Below are positions 56,277 through 64,000 of a stretch of 64,000 nucleotides of DNA, in pieces. This stretch comes from Streptomyces spongiicola. GTDB taxonomy: Bacteria > Actinomycetota > Actinomycetes > Streptomycetales > Streptomycetaceae. How positions within the stretch are numbered: position 1 is the first letter of the stretch; every line of letters starts with the position of its first letter. The notes beneath the pieces are model-generated. The model worked only from the letters and a program-made list of their open reading frames with translations, was not told where the DNA came from and did no database searches. The stretch lies in NCBI RefSeq assembly GCF_003122365.1, contig NZ_CP029254.1, positions 3,110,501-3,174,500 on the forward strand, in the 5' to 3' direction. A program made the translations under genes and the position numbers.

Positions 56277-57509
56277 ATGCCATCGGCCGTCTACATCCTC
56301 GGCCTCTCGGTCTTCGCTCTCGGCACCAGCGAGTTCATGCTGTCCGGGCTGCTGCCGCCCATCGCCGGGGACATGGGCGTCTCGATCCCCCGGGCGGGTC
56401 TGCTGATCTCCGCGTTCGCCATCGGGATGGTCGTGGGTGCGCCGCTGCTCGCCGTGGCGACACTGCGGCTGCCGCGCCGCGCCACGCTCGTCACCCTGAT
56501 CACCGTCTTCGGGCTGGGCCAGGTCGCCGGGGCGCTGGCGCCCACGTACCAGGTCCTCTTCGTGTCCCGGGTGGTCAGCGCCCTCGCATGTGCCGGGTTC
56601 TGGGCGGTCGGCGCGGCGGTGGCCATGGCGATGGTGCCCTTCGGCTCGCGCGCCCGCGCGATGGCCGTGATGATCGGCGGGCTGTCGATCGCCAACGTCG
56701 TGGGTGTCCCGGCCGGTGCGTTCCTGGGCGAGCACCTCGGCTGGCGCTCGGCGTTCTGGGCCGTCGGCGCGGCGTCGGCGGTGGCCCTGGTCGGCGTGGT
56801 GACCAGGATCCCGCACCTTCCGATTCCCGAGGTGAAGCCGCGGCTCCGGTGCGAACTCACCATCTACCGCGATCGTCAGGTCTGGCTCGCCGTCGCGGTC
56901 ACCGCGCTGTCGGCGGGCGGTGTCTTCTGCGTGTTCTCCTATCTGGCGCCGCTGCTCACCGATGTCGCCGGGCTCGGCAGCGGCTGGGTGCCCGCCGTCC
57001 TCGGCCTCTTCGGCATCGGCGCACTGCTCGGGACGACGATCGGCGGCCGCATCGCCGACGCGCACCTCTTCGGGGTGATGCTGGGAGGCATCACCGCCTC
57101 CACGGTGCTGCTGGCCGTTCTCGCCCTGACCGCCGAGTCGCCGGTACCGGCGGTGGTGCTGTCGTTCCTCGTCGGGGTGGCGTCGTTCTGCACGGCCCCC
57201 GCCCTGAACGCCCGGATGTTCAACGTCGCGGGAGCGGCCCCCACGCTGGCCGCCGCGACGACCACCGCGGCGTTCAACCTCGGCAACACCAGCGGGCCCT
57301 GGCTCGGCGGCACGGTCATCGACGCGGGCCTCGGCTTCGCCGCCACGGCATGGGCGGGCGCGGCGATGACCGCCGGTGCCCTCGCGCTCGCCGCCCTGGC
57401 TCTGCGGTTCGAGCGCCTCGGGACGGACGCGGCACCCGGAAGCAGCCGCGTGGTCGTCTCGTCCGCGGAGGGCCGCGACGCGGGCGCGACGCGCTGTGGG
57501 ACGGTCTGA
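56277..57509 (+). CDS. MFS exporter, Cmx/CmrA (chloramphenicol) type
   Basis: A 410-residue, 12-helix major facilitator of the DHA1 group. The head MPSAVYILGLSVFALGTSEF MLSGLLPPIAGDMGVS and GAPLLAVATLRLPRRATL (motif A) match the Cmx/CmrA chloramphenicol exporters of actinomycetes; the G-x-x-x-G-P-W-L-G-G antiporter-like motif is at SGPWLGGTVIDAGLG. It should export a hydrophobic drug with proton exchange. Substrate assignment rests on similarity of the first helices. In-frame ATGs at 56238 and 56244 are alternative starts. No regulator gene is adjacent. Confidence 0.82.
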   Translation: MPSAVYILGLSVFALGTSEFMLSGLLPPIAGDMGVSIPRAGLLISAFAIGMVVGAPLLAVATLRLPRRATLVTLITVFGLGQVAGALAPTYQVLFVSRVVSALACAGFWAVGAAVAMAMVPFGSRARAMAVMIGGLSIANVVGVPAGAFLGEHLGWRSAFWAVGAASAVALVGVVTRIPHLPIPEVKPRLRCELTIYRDRQVWLAVAVTALSAGGVFCVFSYLAPLLTDVAGLGSGWVPAVLGLFGIGALLGTTIGGRIADAHLFGVMLGGITASTVLLAVLALTAESPVPAVVLSFLVGVASFCTAPALNARMFNVAGAAPTLAAATTTAAFNLGNTSGPWLGGTVIDAGLGFAATAWAGAAMTAGALALAALALRFERLGTDAAPGSSRVVVSSAEGRDAGATRCGTV

Positions 57510-57553
57510 CGCGAGGGGCACCGGGGCGTCCCGAACCACCCGCACCACCCGCC

Positions 57554-57580
57554 CCGCGCGTACCGCGCGTACCGCGCGTA
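57554..57580. repeat. 9-bp tandem repeat (CCGCGCGTA)x3
   Basis: Three perfect units just downstream of the exporter gene. The surrounding gap (57510-57705) holds nothing else recognised. Confidence 0.85.
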
Positions 57581-57705
57581 CCGACCGCTGGTCAGCCCAC
57601 CCCGGGAACGGCCCAGTTCAGCCGCACGGAGCCGGGCTCCGCGCCGCCGCCGTAGACGCCGCCGCTCCTCACGCGCCACGTCGCCGCCGCCTTCGTCCGG
57701 CGGAA

Positions 57706-58123
57706 CTACCGGTGCGCTTTGTCCCTTTCCTGAACCCCCCTTTCCTCGGCGACGGCCTTCTCCAGCTCGTCCAGCGGTCCGGGGTCGACGGCCATCCCTG
57801 CCGCGCGATGACGAGCGCGCCCGACCGTGGAATCCACGCTGACCAGATCGAGATCGACCTGCCCACGGACCGCCGCCTCGGCGATCATTGCCTCCATCAG
57901 CCCTTGGGAAGGTCCCGGCCACCGCCCACCGCTGGAACACGCCGTAGACGGTCGACCATGAGCCGTACTCTTCAGGAACATCCCGCCAGGGGGCCCCGGT
58001 CCTGAACCGCCACATCACGGCGTTGAACAGCCGCCGCAGGTCAGGGACCGGGCCGCGCCCGCCCACCGGCAGGAACGGCTCGACCAACCCCCACTCGCCA
58101 TCCGAGAGACCACCACGCGCCAC
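57706..58123 (-). pseudogene. IS5-family transposase remnant
   Basis: The first frame (from 58123) reads LSDGEWGLVEPFLPVGGRGP and MWRFRTGAPWRDVPEEYGSW then STVYGVFQRWAVAGTF, the N-terminal DUF4096-like domain of IS5 transposases. A second frame continues LMEAMIAEAAVRGQVDLDLV and SVDSTVGRARHRAAG with the first catalytic Asp, and stops at 57706. The frameshift lies near 57920. The second half of the catalytic domain is absent. Confidence 0.85.
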
Positions 58124-58198
58124 CCTCGACGACTACCGGGCCCGGGCCGCCCGGCACCGGCGAATCCCCAGGCCAACGGTCCGAACCCGGAACAGGCC

Positions 58199-58486
58199 CT
58201 AACCGGCCCGGCGGCCGCCCCGCCCGCCGCCGTGCTTCCGCCGCCGCAGTCCCGCCTCGGTGAGCCGCCGGACCAGTTCCTTCGACCCGATCTCCACCGC
58301 CCCCGAGCGCACGGCGTCCCCGTAGCGGTGCGCGGGCACGTCGTAGTGATCGCGTTCGAAGGCGCGGAGGGGGCAGCCGATCGACCTGGCGAAGGTGTGC
58401 AGCTCCTCGAACGACACGTCGCTGACCAGGTGGGACCAGAGCAGCCCGTGGCCCGGCCAGGTCGGCGGGTCGATGTAGAGGGTCAC
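58199..58486 (-). CDS. DUF4031 domain-containing protein
   Basis: A 95-residue protein: VTLYIDPPTWPGHGLLWSHL, VSDVSFEELHTFARSIGCPL, RAFERDHYDVPAHRYGDAV, then a basic C-terminus. This is the DUF4031 pattern, a small domain of unknown function with conserved Asp, His and Tyr residues that suggest a metal or nucleotide site. The GTG at 58484-58486 overlaps the stop of the preceding gene by four bases, so the two are translationally coupled. Confidence 0.85.
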   Translation of the reverse strand: MTLYIDPPTWPGHGLLWSHLVSDVSFEELHTFARSIGCPLRAFERDHYDVPAHRYGDAVRSGAVEIGSKELVRRLTEAGLRRRKHGGGRGGRRAG

Positions 58487-58836
58487 CGCAGCCTGCCGAC
58501 GGGCGCGACCGCGATCCCCGCCCTGCCGCACACCCAGTGCGGGTCGGGGCCCAACTCGGGTTCCACATCGAGCGCGTGCGGCTCCCCCGAGGTGCAGACC
58601 GGGCACAGCGGCCACCGCCCGTACCGTTCCAGCAGGGCGTCCTGTACGTCCTGGGCGACCAGCCCGGCCACGTACTCCGCACCCGCCGGCCACTGTTCGA
58701 CCCACCAGCGACGTTCCCGGACCGCCTCCTCCACGAGGGAGACGACCTCGGCGTCCGCCACGTCACGGGCGGTGAGGTCCGCGAGGACGAGTGCGCGGGC
58801 GGCGTGCAGCGCCTGCTCGAGTGGTTCGACGTCCAT
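58483..58836 (-). CDS. Conserved hypothetical protein coupled to DUF4031
   Basis: A 117-residue protein. Residues 1-70 are helical (LEQALHAARALVLADLTARD, VVSLVEEAVRERRWWVEQWP, AGLVAQDVQDALLERYGRWP). The C-terminal part holds CPVCTSGEPHALDVEPELGP and HWVCGRAGI, a Cys-x-x-Cys plus later His/Cys that could bind zinc. I do not know its function. The ATG at 58834-58836 is the start; the longer frame upstream is repeat-derived. The interval 58837-59003 to the murR-like gene is a divergent promoter region. Confidence 0.75.
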   Translation of the reverse strand: MDVEPLEQALHAARALVLADLTARDVADAEVVSLVEEAVRERRWWVEQWPAGAEYVAGLVAQDVQDALLERYGRWPLCPVCTSGEPHALDVEPELGPDPHWVCGRAGIAVAPVGRLR

Positions 58837-59003
58837 GCGGTCATTGTCACCCCTCCGGGTGCGGGCCCTCCGCGCGGTCCGGCCGTCCGCGGGGCGACGA
58901 GCCCTTCGGCGTCCACCTCCGCACGGGCCCCTCGGCGCCCCCGCCCGCACGGGCCCCTCGGAGCCCTCGTCCGCGGACGACAGGGGTTGACCGCCCACCC
59001 GAG

Positions 59004-59050
59004 CTGAAAATATCTTTCAGGTGTGACCAGGGATCTGAAGAATTCTTTCA
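59004..59050 (+). promoter_or_regulatory. Two palindromic sites at the MurR/RpiR gene start
   Basis: CTGAAAATATCTTTCAG (59004-59020) ends two bases before the GTG start, and TGAAGAATTCTTTCA (59036-59050) lies inside the first ten codons. Both share TGAA-N6/7-TTCA symmetry and are AT-rich in a GC-rich setting. RpiR-family regulators bind similar sites, so autoregulation is likely. Confidence 0.65.
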
Positions 59051-60159
59051 AGACCGGGGAGGCCGGCGGCCACTCCGGCCCGACCGCTCCGGGCACGACC
59101 GGCGCTTCCCGCGCATCCGGCTCGGGTGCTTCCCGCGCTTCCCGCGCATCCGGCTCGGGTGCCTCCGGTGCTTCCGATGCTTCCGGTACTTCCCGTCTGT
59201 CCGGCGCCGCGGGAGAGGCGGCCGCGCCCGCCGCGGACGGCACCGCCGGCGGAATCCCCCGCCCCGGCGGGGGTGGAGCCTCCCCCGCGCCCGCCGCTCT
59301 CGCCTCGAGGGTCCGCACGCTCGCCCCGTCCATGACCCGCTCCATGCAGCGGGTCGCCGAAGCCGTCGCCGGCGACCCGGCGGGCTGCGCGGCCCTCACC
59401 GTCACCGGTCTCGCCGAGCTGACCGGCACCAGCGAGGCCACGGTCGTACGGACCGCGCGGCTCCTCGGCTACCCCGGCTACCGCGATCTGCGCCTGGCCC
59501 TCGCCGGTCTCGCCGCGCAGCAGCAGTCGGGCCGCGCCCCCGCGGTCACCGCGGACATCACGGTGGACGACCCGATAGCCGACGTCGTGGCGAAGCTCGC
59601 GTACGACGAGCAGCAGACCCTCGCGGACACCGCCGCGGGTCTGGACACCGCCCAGCTCGGCGCCGCCGTCACCGCCCTCGCCGCCGCACGCCGCATCGAC
59701 GTCTACGGCGTGGGGGCGTCCGGCCTGGTAGCCCGGGACCTGGCCCAGAAGCTCCTGCGCATCGGGCTGGTCGCCCACGCGCACAGCGACCCCCATCTGG
59801 CCGTGACCAACGCCGTCCAGCTCCGCTCCGGTGACGCGGCCGTGGCGATCAGCCACTCCGGCTCCACCGGCGACGTCGTCGAACCGCTGCGCGTCGCGTT
59901 CGACCACGGCGCGACGACCGTCGCGATCACCGGCCGGCCGGACGGGCCGGTGTGCCGGTACGCCGACCATGTGCTGACGACCTCGACGGCACGCGAGACC
60001 GACCTGCGCCCGGCCGCCATGTCCTCGCGGACGGGCCAGCTCCTGGTCGTCGACTGCCTGTTCATCGGCGTGATGCAGCGCACGTACGAGACTGCCGCGC
60101 TGGCCCTCGCCGCTTCGTACGAGGCCCTCGCCCACCGCCACAGCCCCCGCACCCGCTGA
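59023..60159 (+). CDS. MurR/RpiR-family transcriptional regulator
   Basis: A 378-residue regulator. A Ser/Gly/Ala-rich N-terminal extension (residues 15-85) precedes the RpiR helix-turn-helix domain (RTLAPSMTRSMQRVAEAVAG, LTGLAELTGTSEATVVR-like core, ARLLGYPGYRDLRLALAG). The C-terminal SIS domain (about 215-350) contains RRIDVYGVGASGLVARDLAQ and AVAISHSGSTGDVVEPLRVA, which binds phosphosugars. It should sense N-acetylmuramate-6-phosphate or a related sugar and control murQ, which starts 21 bp downstream. The GTG at 59023 keeps the conserved head VTRDLKNSFKTG. Confidence 0.88.
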   Translation: MTRDLKNSFKTGEAGGHSGPTAPGTTGASRASGSGASRASRASGSGASGASDASGTSRLSGAAGEAAAPAADGTAGGIPRPGGGGASPAPAALASRVRTLAPSMTRSMQRVAEAVAGDPAGCAALTVTGLAELTGTSEATVVRTARLLGYPGYRDLRLALAGLAAQQQSGRAPAVTADITVDDPIADVVAKLAYDEQQTLADTAAGLDTAQLGAAVTALAAARRIDVYGVGASGLVARDLAQKLLRIGLVAHAHSDPHLAVTNAVQLRSGDAAVAISHSGSTGDVVEPLRVAFDHGATTVAITGRPDGPVCRYADHVLTTSTARETDLRPAAMSSRTGQLLVVDCLFIGVMQRTYETAALALAASYEALAHRHSPRTR

Positions 60160-60180
60160 ACCACCCGGGAGATCCGCCCC

Positions 60181-61107
60181 ATGACCTCCGCCCCTGGACC
60201 GACCGAACTGCGCGCACAGCTGGAGAACCTCACGACCGAGGCGTTCCGCCCCGAGCTGGCCGGCATCGACCTGCTCCCGACCGCCGAGATCGCCCGCATC
60301 ATGAACGGCGAGGACCGAACCGTCCCCGACGCCGTGGCCGCACGGCTCACGGAGATCGCCGCCGCGATCGACGCGATCGCCGAGCGCACGGCCCGCGGGG
60401 GTCGGCTGGTCTACGCGGGCGCGGGTACGGCGGGCCGGCTCGGCGTCCTGGACGCGAGCGAGTGCCCGCCGACGTTCAACACCGGCCCGGACGAGGTCAT
60501 CGGCCTGATCGCGGGCGGTCCGCCGGCGATGGTCGAGGCCGTCGAGGGGGCGGAGGACTCCGGGGAACTGGCCGCCGCCGACCTGGAAGGTCTCGGCCTG
60601 ACCGCGCTCGACAGCGTCGTCGGCGTCTCCGCCTCGGGCCGAACCCCCTATGCGATCGGCGCCGTCGAGCACGCCCGCGCGGCCGGCGCCCTCACCGTCG
60701 GCCTCTCCTGCAACGCGGGCAGCGCACTGGCCGCGGCCGCCGAGCACGGTATCGAGGTGGTCGTCGGCCCCGAACTCCTGACCGGATCGACCCGGTTGAA
60801 GGCGGGCACGGCCCAGAAGCTGGTACTCAACATGATCTCGACCATCACGATGATCCGCCTGGGCAAGACCTACGGGAACCTGATGGTCGACGTACGCGCC
60901 TCGAACGAGAAGCTCCGCGCCCGGTCCCGCCGGATCGTGTCACTGGCGACCGGCGCCCCGGACGCGGCCGTCGACAGTTCCCTGAAGGCGGCGGACGGCG
61001 AGGTGAAGACCGCGATCCTGATGCTCCTCGCCGACGTCGACGCCGCCACGGCCGCGGGCCTCCTCAAGCGCGCCGGCGGTCACCTCCGCGAGGCACTCCG
61101 CCTCTGA
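60181..61107 (+). CDS. murQ: N-acetylmuramic acid 6-phosphate etherase MurQ
   Basis: A 308-residue SIS-domain lyase that splits N-acetylmuramate-6-phosphate into N-acetylglucosamine-6-phosphate and D-lactate during cell-wall recycling in the cytoplasm. The signature regions are RLVYAGAGTAGRLGVLDASE CPPTFNTGPDEVIGLIAGG, with the catalytic Glu, GVSASGRTPYAIGAVEHARA, and GPELLTGSTRLKAGTAQKLV. Length is normal. GGGAG stands about eight bases before the ATG. It forms an operon with the MurR/RpiR gene. Confidence 0.95.
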   Translation: MTSAPGPTELRAQLENLTTEAFRPELAGIDLLPTAEIARIMNGEDRTVPDAVAARLTEIAAAIDAIAERTARGGRLVYAGAGTAGRLGVLDASECPPTFNTGPDEVIGLIAGGPPAMVEAVEGAEDSGELAAADLEGLGLTALDSVVGVSASGRTPYAIGAVEHARAAGALTVGLSCNAGSALAAAAEHGIEVVVGPELLTGSTRLKAGTAQKLVLNMISTITMIRLGKTYGNLMVDVRASNEKLRARSRRIVSLATGAPDAAVDSSLKAADGEVKTAILMLLADVDAATAAGLLKRAGGHLREALRL

Positions 61108-61480
61108 CCCGGCGACAGGCGGCCGCCTGCCCTCCGCCGTGACGGGCGGGTCGGCTCCCTCCGTGACGGGCGGGTCCACTCCCTCCGTCACGGACCGGCC
61201 GGCACCCCGGTCCGTCGACCTGCCCCCGGCCCCGTCGACCTGCCCTCGGCGCGGGGGCTGCGGCACCGGCCGGGGCACGGCCCGTACGCGGGCACGTGCG
61301 TACGCCCGCACGCCCGCACGTACACACTTACGCCCCGCCCGCACCAGGCGGGCCCTACGCACATACACATGTACGGATGTACGCACATATCGACATGCGC
61401 ACGCAACGGGCCCTTCCCACCCCGCCGTACACGCGCCCACCGGGACGGGACTCCCCGGGGCGGGACTCCCCGGGGCGGGA
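61108..61480. repeat. Intergenic repeats between murQ and the ABC genes
   Basis: This gap holds three CTCCGTGACGGGCGGGT-like units (61130-61195), an alternating purine/pyrimidine stretch rich in GTACG/CACATA (61280-61400) and two 15-bp tandem units CGGGACTCCCCGGGG (61446-61475). A third, diverged unit overlaps the stop of the ABC ATPase gene. No gene is seen. Confidence 0.65.
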
Positions 61481-62170
61481 CTACCCCGCGTCGGCCACCT
61501 GCTCCCGGATCGTCACCCGCCCCTTGCTGATCGTCGCCACCCTCGGGGCCCGCCGCGCCAGCACCGAGTCATGAGTGACCATCACGAACGTCAGCCCGTT
61601 CTCCGCCCACAACCCCTCCAGCAGCTCCATGATCTCGTCGCGCATGGACTCGTCCAGATTGCCGGTCGGCTCGTCCGCCAGCAGCACCGCGGGCCGCTTC
61701 ACCAGCGCCCGCGCGATGGCGACGCGCTGCTGCTGACCGCCCGACAGCTCGCCCGGCAGATGGCCCCGCCGCTCGCCCAGCCCGACGGCCACCAGCGCCT
61801 CCCCCGCCCGCTCGCGGCGTTCGGCCGCCTTCAGGCCGAGGGGTACGAGCGCGGTCTCCACGTTCTCCTGCGCCGTGAGCGTCGGCACCAGGTTGAAGCC
61901 CTGGAAGACGAAGCCGATCTTCTCGGCCCGCACCCGGGTGAGCCTCGCCTCGGGCAGCGTCGCGAGATCGACCCCGTCCAGTACCACCGCTCCCTCGCTC
62001 GGCCGGTCCAGCCCGCCGAGCATCTGGAGCAGCGTCGACTTCCCGCCGCCCGTGGGGCCCTGGATGACCAGCCGCCCGCCGTCGGGAATGGCCAGATCGA
62101 CCCCGTCGAGGGCCCGGACGGTGTCCTTGCCGCGCCGATAGCGCTTGATGACGCCTGTGAGCTCGTACAT
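61481..62170 (-). CDS. ABC transporter ATP-binding protein (MacB/LolD type)
   Basis: A 229-residue ABC ATPase. Walker A is QGPTGGGKSTLL, the Q-loop is FVFQGFNLVPTL, the signature is LSGGQQQRVAIARAL, Walker B with the catalytic Glu is AVLLADEPTGNLD and the switch His is in MVTHD. The short length and the FNLVPTLTAQENV sequence place it in the MacB/LolD group that drives FtsX-like permeases rather than substrate import. It follows its permease by 53 bp on the same strand. Confidence 0.93.
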   Translation of the reverse strand: MYELTGVIKRYRRGKDTVRALDGVDLAIPDGGRLVIQGPTGGGKSTLLQMLGGLDRPSEGAVVLDGVDLATLPEARLTRVRAEKIGFVFQGFNLVPTLTAQENVETALVPLGLKAAERRERAGEALVAVGLGERRGHLPGELSGGQQQRVAIARALVKRPAVLLADEPTGNLDESMRDEIMELLEGLWAENGLTFVMVTHDSVLARRAPRVATISKGRVTIREQVADAG

Positions 62171-62223
62171 CGTGTTCAACTCCTGCTGTGCGTCGTTACG
62201 TTCACCGGTGGTTCCGAGGGCCG

Positions 62224-63666
62224 CTACTCGACGCGCCGCAGCGCGTCCGCGGGCCGCAGCCGCGAGGCCCGCCAGCCGCCGAACCCGCCGGCGATCAGGC
62301 CGCCCGCGACCGCCAGTGCGACCGCGAGAGCGATCGTGGTGAGGGACACCGGCGCGGTGAGCGCGATGTCGAGGGTCCTGGACGCCCCGCCCCTCCCGGG
62401 ACCACCCGCACCGCCGGGGCCCGCACCGGGCATCCGGCCGCCGCCGCCTCCACCACCCAGCTGGGCGGTGAGCGTGGGGCTGAAGGCGGTGATCGCCCAT
62501 GCGCCCGCGAGCCCGATCCCGATGCCCAGCGCGCCGCCGATCAGGCCGTTGACGAGTGCCTCGCCCGCCACCTGCCCGGTGACCCGGCGGCTCTTCCAGC
62601 CCAGCGCCTTCAGGGTGCCGAACTCGCGCACCCGCCGGCTCACCGCGGACGACGTCAGCAGCCCCGCGACCAGGAACGCCGCCACCAGCACGACGACCGA
62701 CAGCCACCTGCCGACGCCCGCGGCCAGGTCGGCGGCCGTGGACAGCGAGCCGGAGACCGTCTGGGCGAGATCGGCGGACGTGGTCACCGTCGTCCCGGAG
62801 ATGTTCTTCTGGATCGTCTCCTTGACGCTCGCGATCCGCTGCGAGTCGGCCGCCTTCACATAGACGGTTGTGATCTTGTCCTTGGCGTCGGCCAGGGTCT
62901 GCGCCCGGGCGAGCGGCAGATAGACGTCGGCCGCCGCGTCCCCGCTGTCGGCCGTGGCGATGCCGATGACGGTGAACTCCGTACCGGATACGGTCAGCGT
63001 CCCGCCGGCCTTCAGCTCCTTCTCCTGGGCGTACGCGCTGTCGACGACGGCGACGTCCGCGGCGGTCTCGTCCGCCGTGAACGTACGCCCCGACGTGATC
63101 TTCGAGGAGGTCAGCGGTCCGAGCTCCTGACGGGCCACGTCGGTGCCGTAGACGGAGTACGAGTCGACGTTGAAGTCCGCCCCGCCGCCGCGGACCGCGC
63201 CGGCGGCCGGACCGCCGCGCCTGGTGCCGCCCGGCTCCTGCTCGAACTCGCCCCGCTTGAACTGGCCGTCGACCTTCATCACCCGTACGTTCAGGCCGCC
63301 GACCGCGTCGGCCACCCCGTCCTGCTCGCCGACCCGCGCGGCCGTCGTCGCGGCCAGCGTCTCGAAGCCCTGGACCATGACGATGTCCTGGCTCTGCTCG
63401 GCGTCGTCATCGTCCCCGGCATCGAACCGGAACCGTGGCCGCTGCGCGGTGCCGCCCTCCTCCGGCGGCACGGCGGCCTTGGTGACGGTCATGTCGGTAC
63501 CGAGCCCGTACAGCGACTCAAGCACCCGGCCCTGGGCTTGGTTCATGCCCGCGGAGACCGCGTTCACGACGATGACCAGGGCTATTCCGAGGGCGAGCCC
63601 CGATGCGACGACGAGCGCCGCCTTCCTGCGGCGGCGCAACTCGCGCCTGAGGTAGGTGAGGAACAT
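62224..63666 (-). CDS. FtsX-like ABC permease (MacB type)
   Basis: A 480-residue permease. One N-terminal membrane helix (AALVVASGLALGIALVIVVN) is followed by a large extracytoplasmic MacB-like domain (about 40-325, including VAVVDSAYAQEKELKAGGTL and TVIGIATADSGDAAADVYLP). The C-terminal FtsX domain has three helices and the coupling sequence SRRVREFGTLKALGWKSRRV. A Gly-rich insertion (about 412-436) lies between the second and third of them. It probably exports a peptide, lipid or drug, or acts as a mechanotransducer. The ATG at 63664-63666 starts the conserved MFLTYLRRELRRRR. Confidence 0.9.
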   Translation of the reverse strand: MFLTYLRRELRRRRKAALVVASGLALGIALVIVVNAVSAGMNQAQGRVLESLYGLGTDMTVTKAAVPPEEGGTAQRPRFRFDAGDDDDAEQSQDIVMVQGFETLAATTAARVGEQDGVADAVGGLNVRVMKVDGQFKRGEFEQEPGGTRRGGPAAGAVRGGGADFNVDSYSVYGTDVARQELGPLTSSKITSGRTFTADETAADVAVVDSAYAQEKELKAGGTLTVSGTEFTVIGIATADSGDAAADVYLPLARAQTLADAKDKITTVYVKAADSQRIASVKETIQKNISGTTVTTSADLAQTVSGSLSTAADLAAGVGRWLSVVVLVAAFLVAGLLTSSAVSRRVREFGTLKALGWKSRRVTGQVAGEALVNGLIGGALGIGIGLAGAWAITAFSPTLTAQLGGGGGGGRMPGAGPGGAGGPGRGGASRTLDIALTAPVSLTTIALAVALAVAGGLIAGGFGGWRASRLRPADALRRVE

Positions 63667-64000
63667 GGCGCGAAAGCTATGGAGGCGGTGTGAGGGCGGG
63701 TTAAGGCCCGGATGAGACGGACATGAGAAGCGGACCGCCGTCGCCGTCCGGGCACTTCGGGCGTGGCGAAGGAGCCGGCCGCACCGCCGGCGGGCCCCTA
63801 CCCCGGCCGCGGGCACGGCGGCCCGTCGATCGCGGCACCCGCCGGATCGCGGCCCCCGCCCGCCGGCGCGGGCTGCCCCGTACTCCGCTGATCGCGGCGC
63901 GGGCCCACCGACACGGGCCCACCGACACGGGCCGACCCGATAGCAGCGCAGGGTCACCCGATCGAGGCCCGCCTCAGCAGGCCGTCTTCGTCCCCACGAC
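63667..64000. other. Upstream region of the ABC operon, no gene recognised
   Basis: The last 334 bp are very GC-rich and contain short repeats (GGGCCCACCGACACG twice near 63903-63935). The promoter of the ABC pair should lie here; I cannot place it. Confidence 0.4.

Noticed and set aside
61188-61440. Small ORFs with Met/His/Val-rich products in the murQ-ABC gap
   Set aside because: They arise from alternating GTACG/CACATA low-complexity DNA in several frames at once.

Overview
The window is chromosomal DNA of a Streptomyces or very close relative. The GC content is very high, starts are often GTG or apparently leaderless, and the families are actinomycete ones (DUF2530, DUF3027, DUF2771, DUF6479, an XPB helicase with an XPB-C-like partner, a HelD/HelR-type ATPase). 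Two steps of the futalosine menaquinone route (mqnB, mqnD) are present. No rRNA, tRNA or CRISPR array was recognised.

Left core (1-26.6 kb): a CtpE-like P-type ATPase, a GHKL/sacsin-type ATPase, DUF3027, an MFS exporter, a DUF2771 lipoprotein, mqnB-mqnD, a CSD-fusion cold-shock protein, a HAD phosphatase, a membrane protein divergent from a 1041-aa helicase-associated protein, the XPB helicase and a HelD/HelR-like RNA-polymerase-recycling ATPase. An XRE regulator cluster whose last gene is frameshifted sits between the two helicase-family genes.

Central accessory region (26.6-51.7 kb): the main feature of the window. It is anchored by an intact 3549-residue secreted YD/Rhs protein on the minus strand (DNRLRE, three LamG-like domains, YD repeats, RHS core, a Lys-rich tract, a HINT protease, and a 120-residue tip resembling a HYD1-type ADP-ribosyltransferase) followed by a probable immunity gene. 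Beyond it lies an array of displaced tip/immunity pairs: a DNA/RNA endonuclease tip with SMI1/KNR4 immunity, a GIY-YIG tip with DUF4259, a YwqK-type antitoxin with an endonuclease V homologue, and an unknown tip with an immunity gene carrying a stop codon. Several keep a ~49-bp copy of the end of the HINT coding sequence, and most units are bordered by a C-terminal fragment of a tyrosine integrase ending in TGAC-GTTGCCGTC. These islands are visibly AT-richer than their flanks. IS5-like, ISAs1, ISKra4 and IS630-like elements have invaded the array. The layout suggests a chromosomal store of alternative toxin tips exchanged at the HINT junction.

Right core (51.7-64 kb): a two-gene membrane/BMP-like unit, cutC, DUF6479, an HD phosphohydrolase, a Cmx/CmrA-type MFS exporter, an IS5 remnant, DUF4031 with a partner, a MurR/RpiR regulator with two palindromic sites at its start, murQ (cell-wall amino-sugar recycling) and a MacB-like ABC exporter pair. 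Many intergenic gaps hold short GC-rich tandem repeats, some of which look like copies of the adjacent gene's 3' end.
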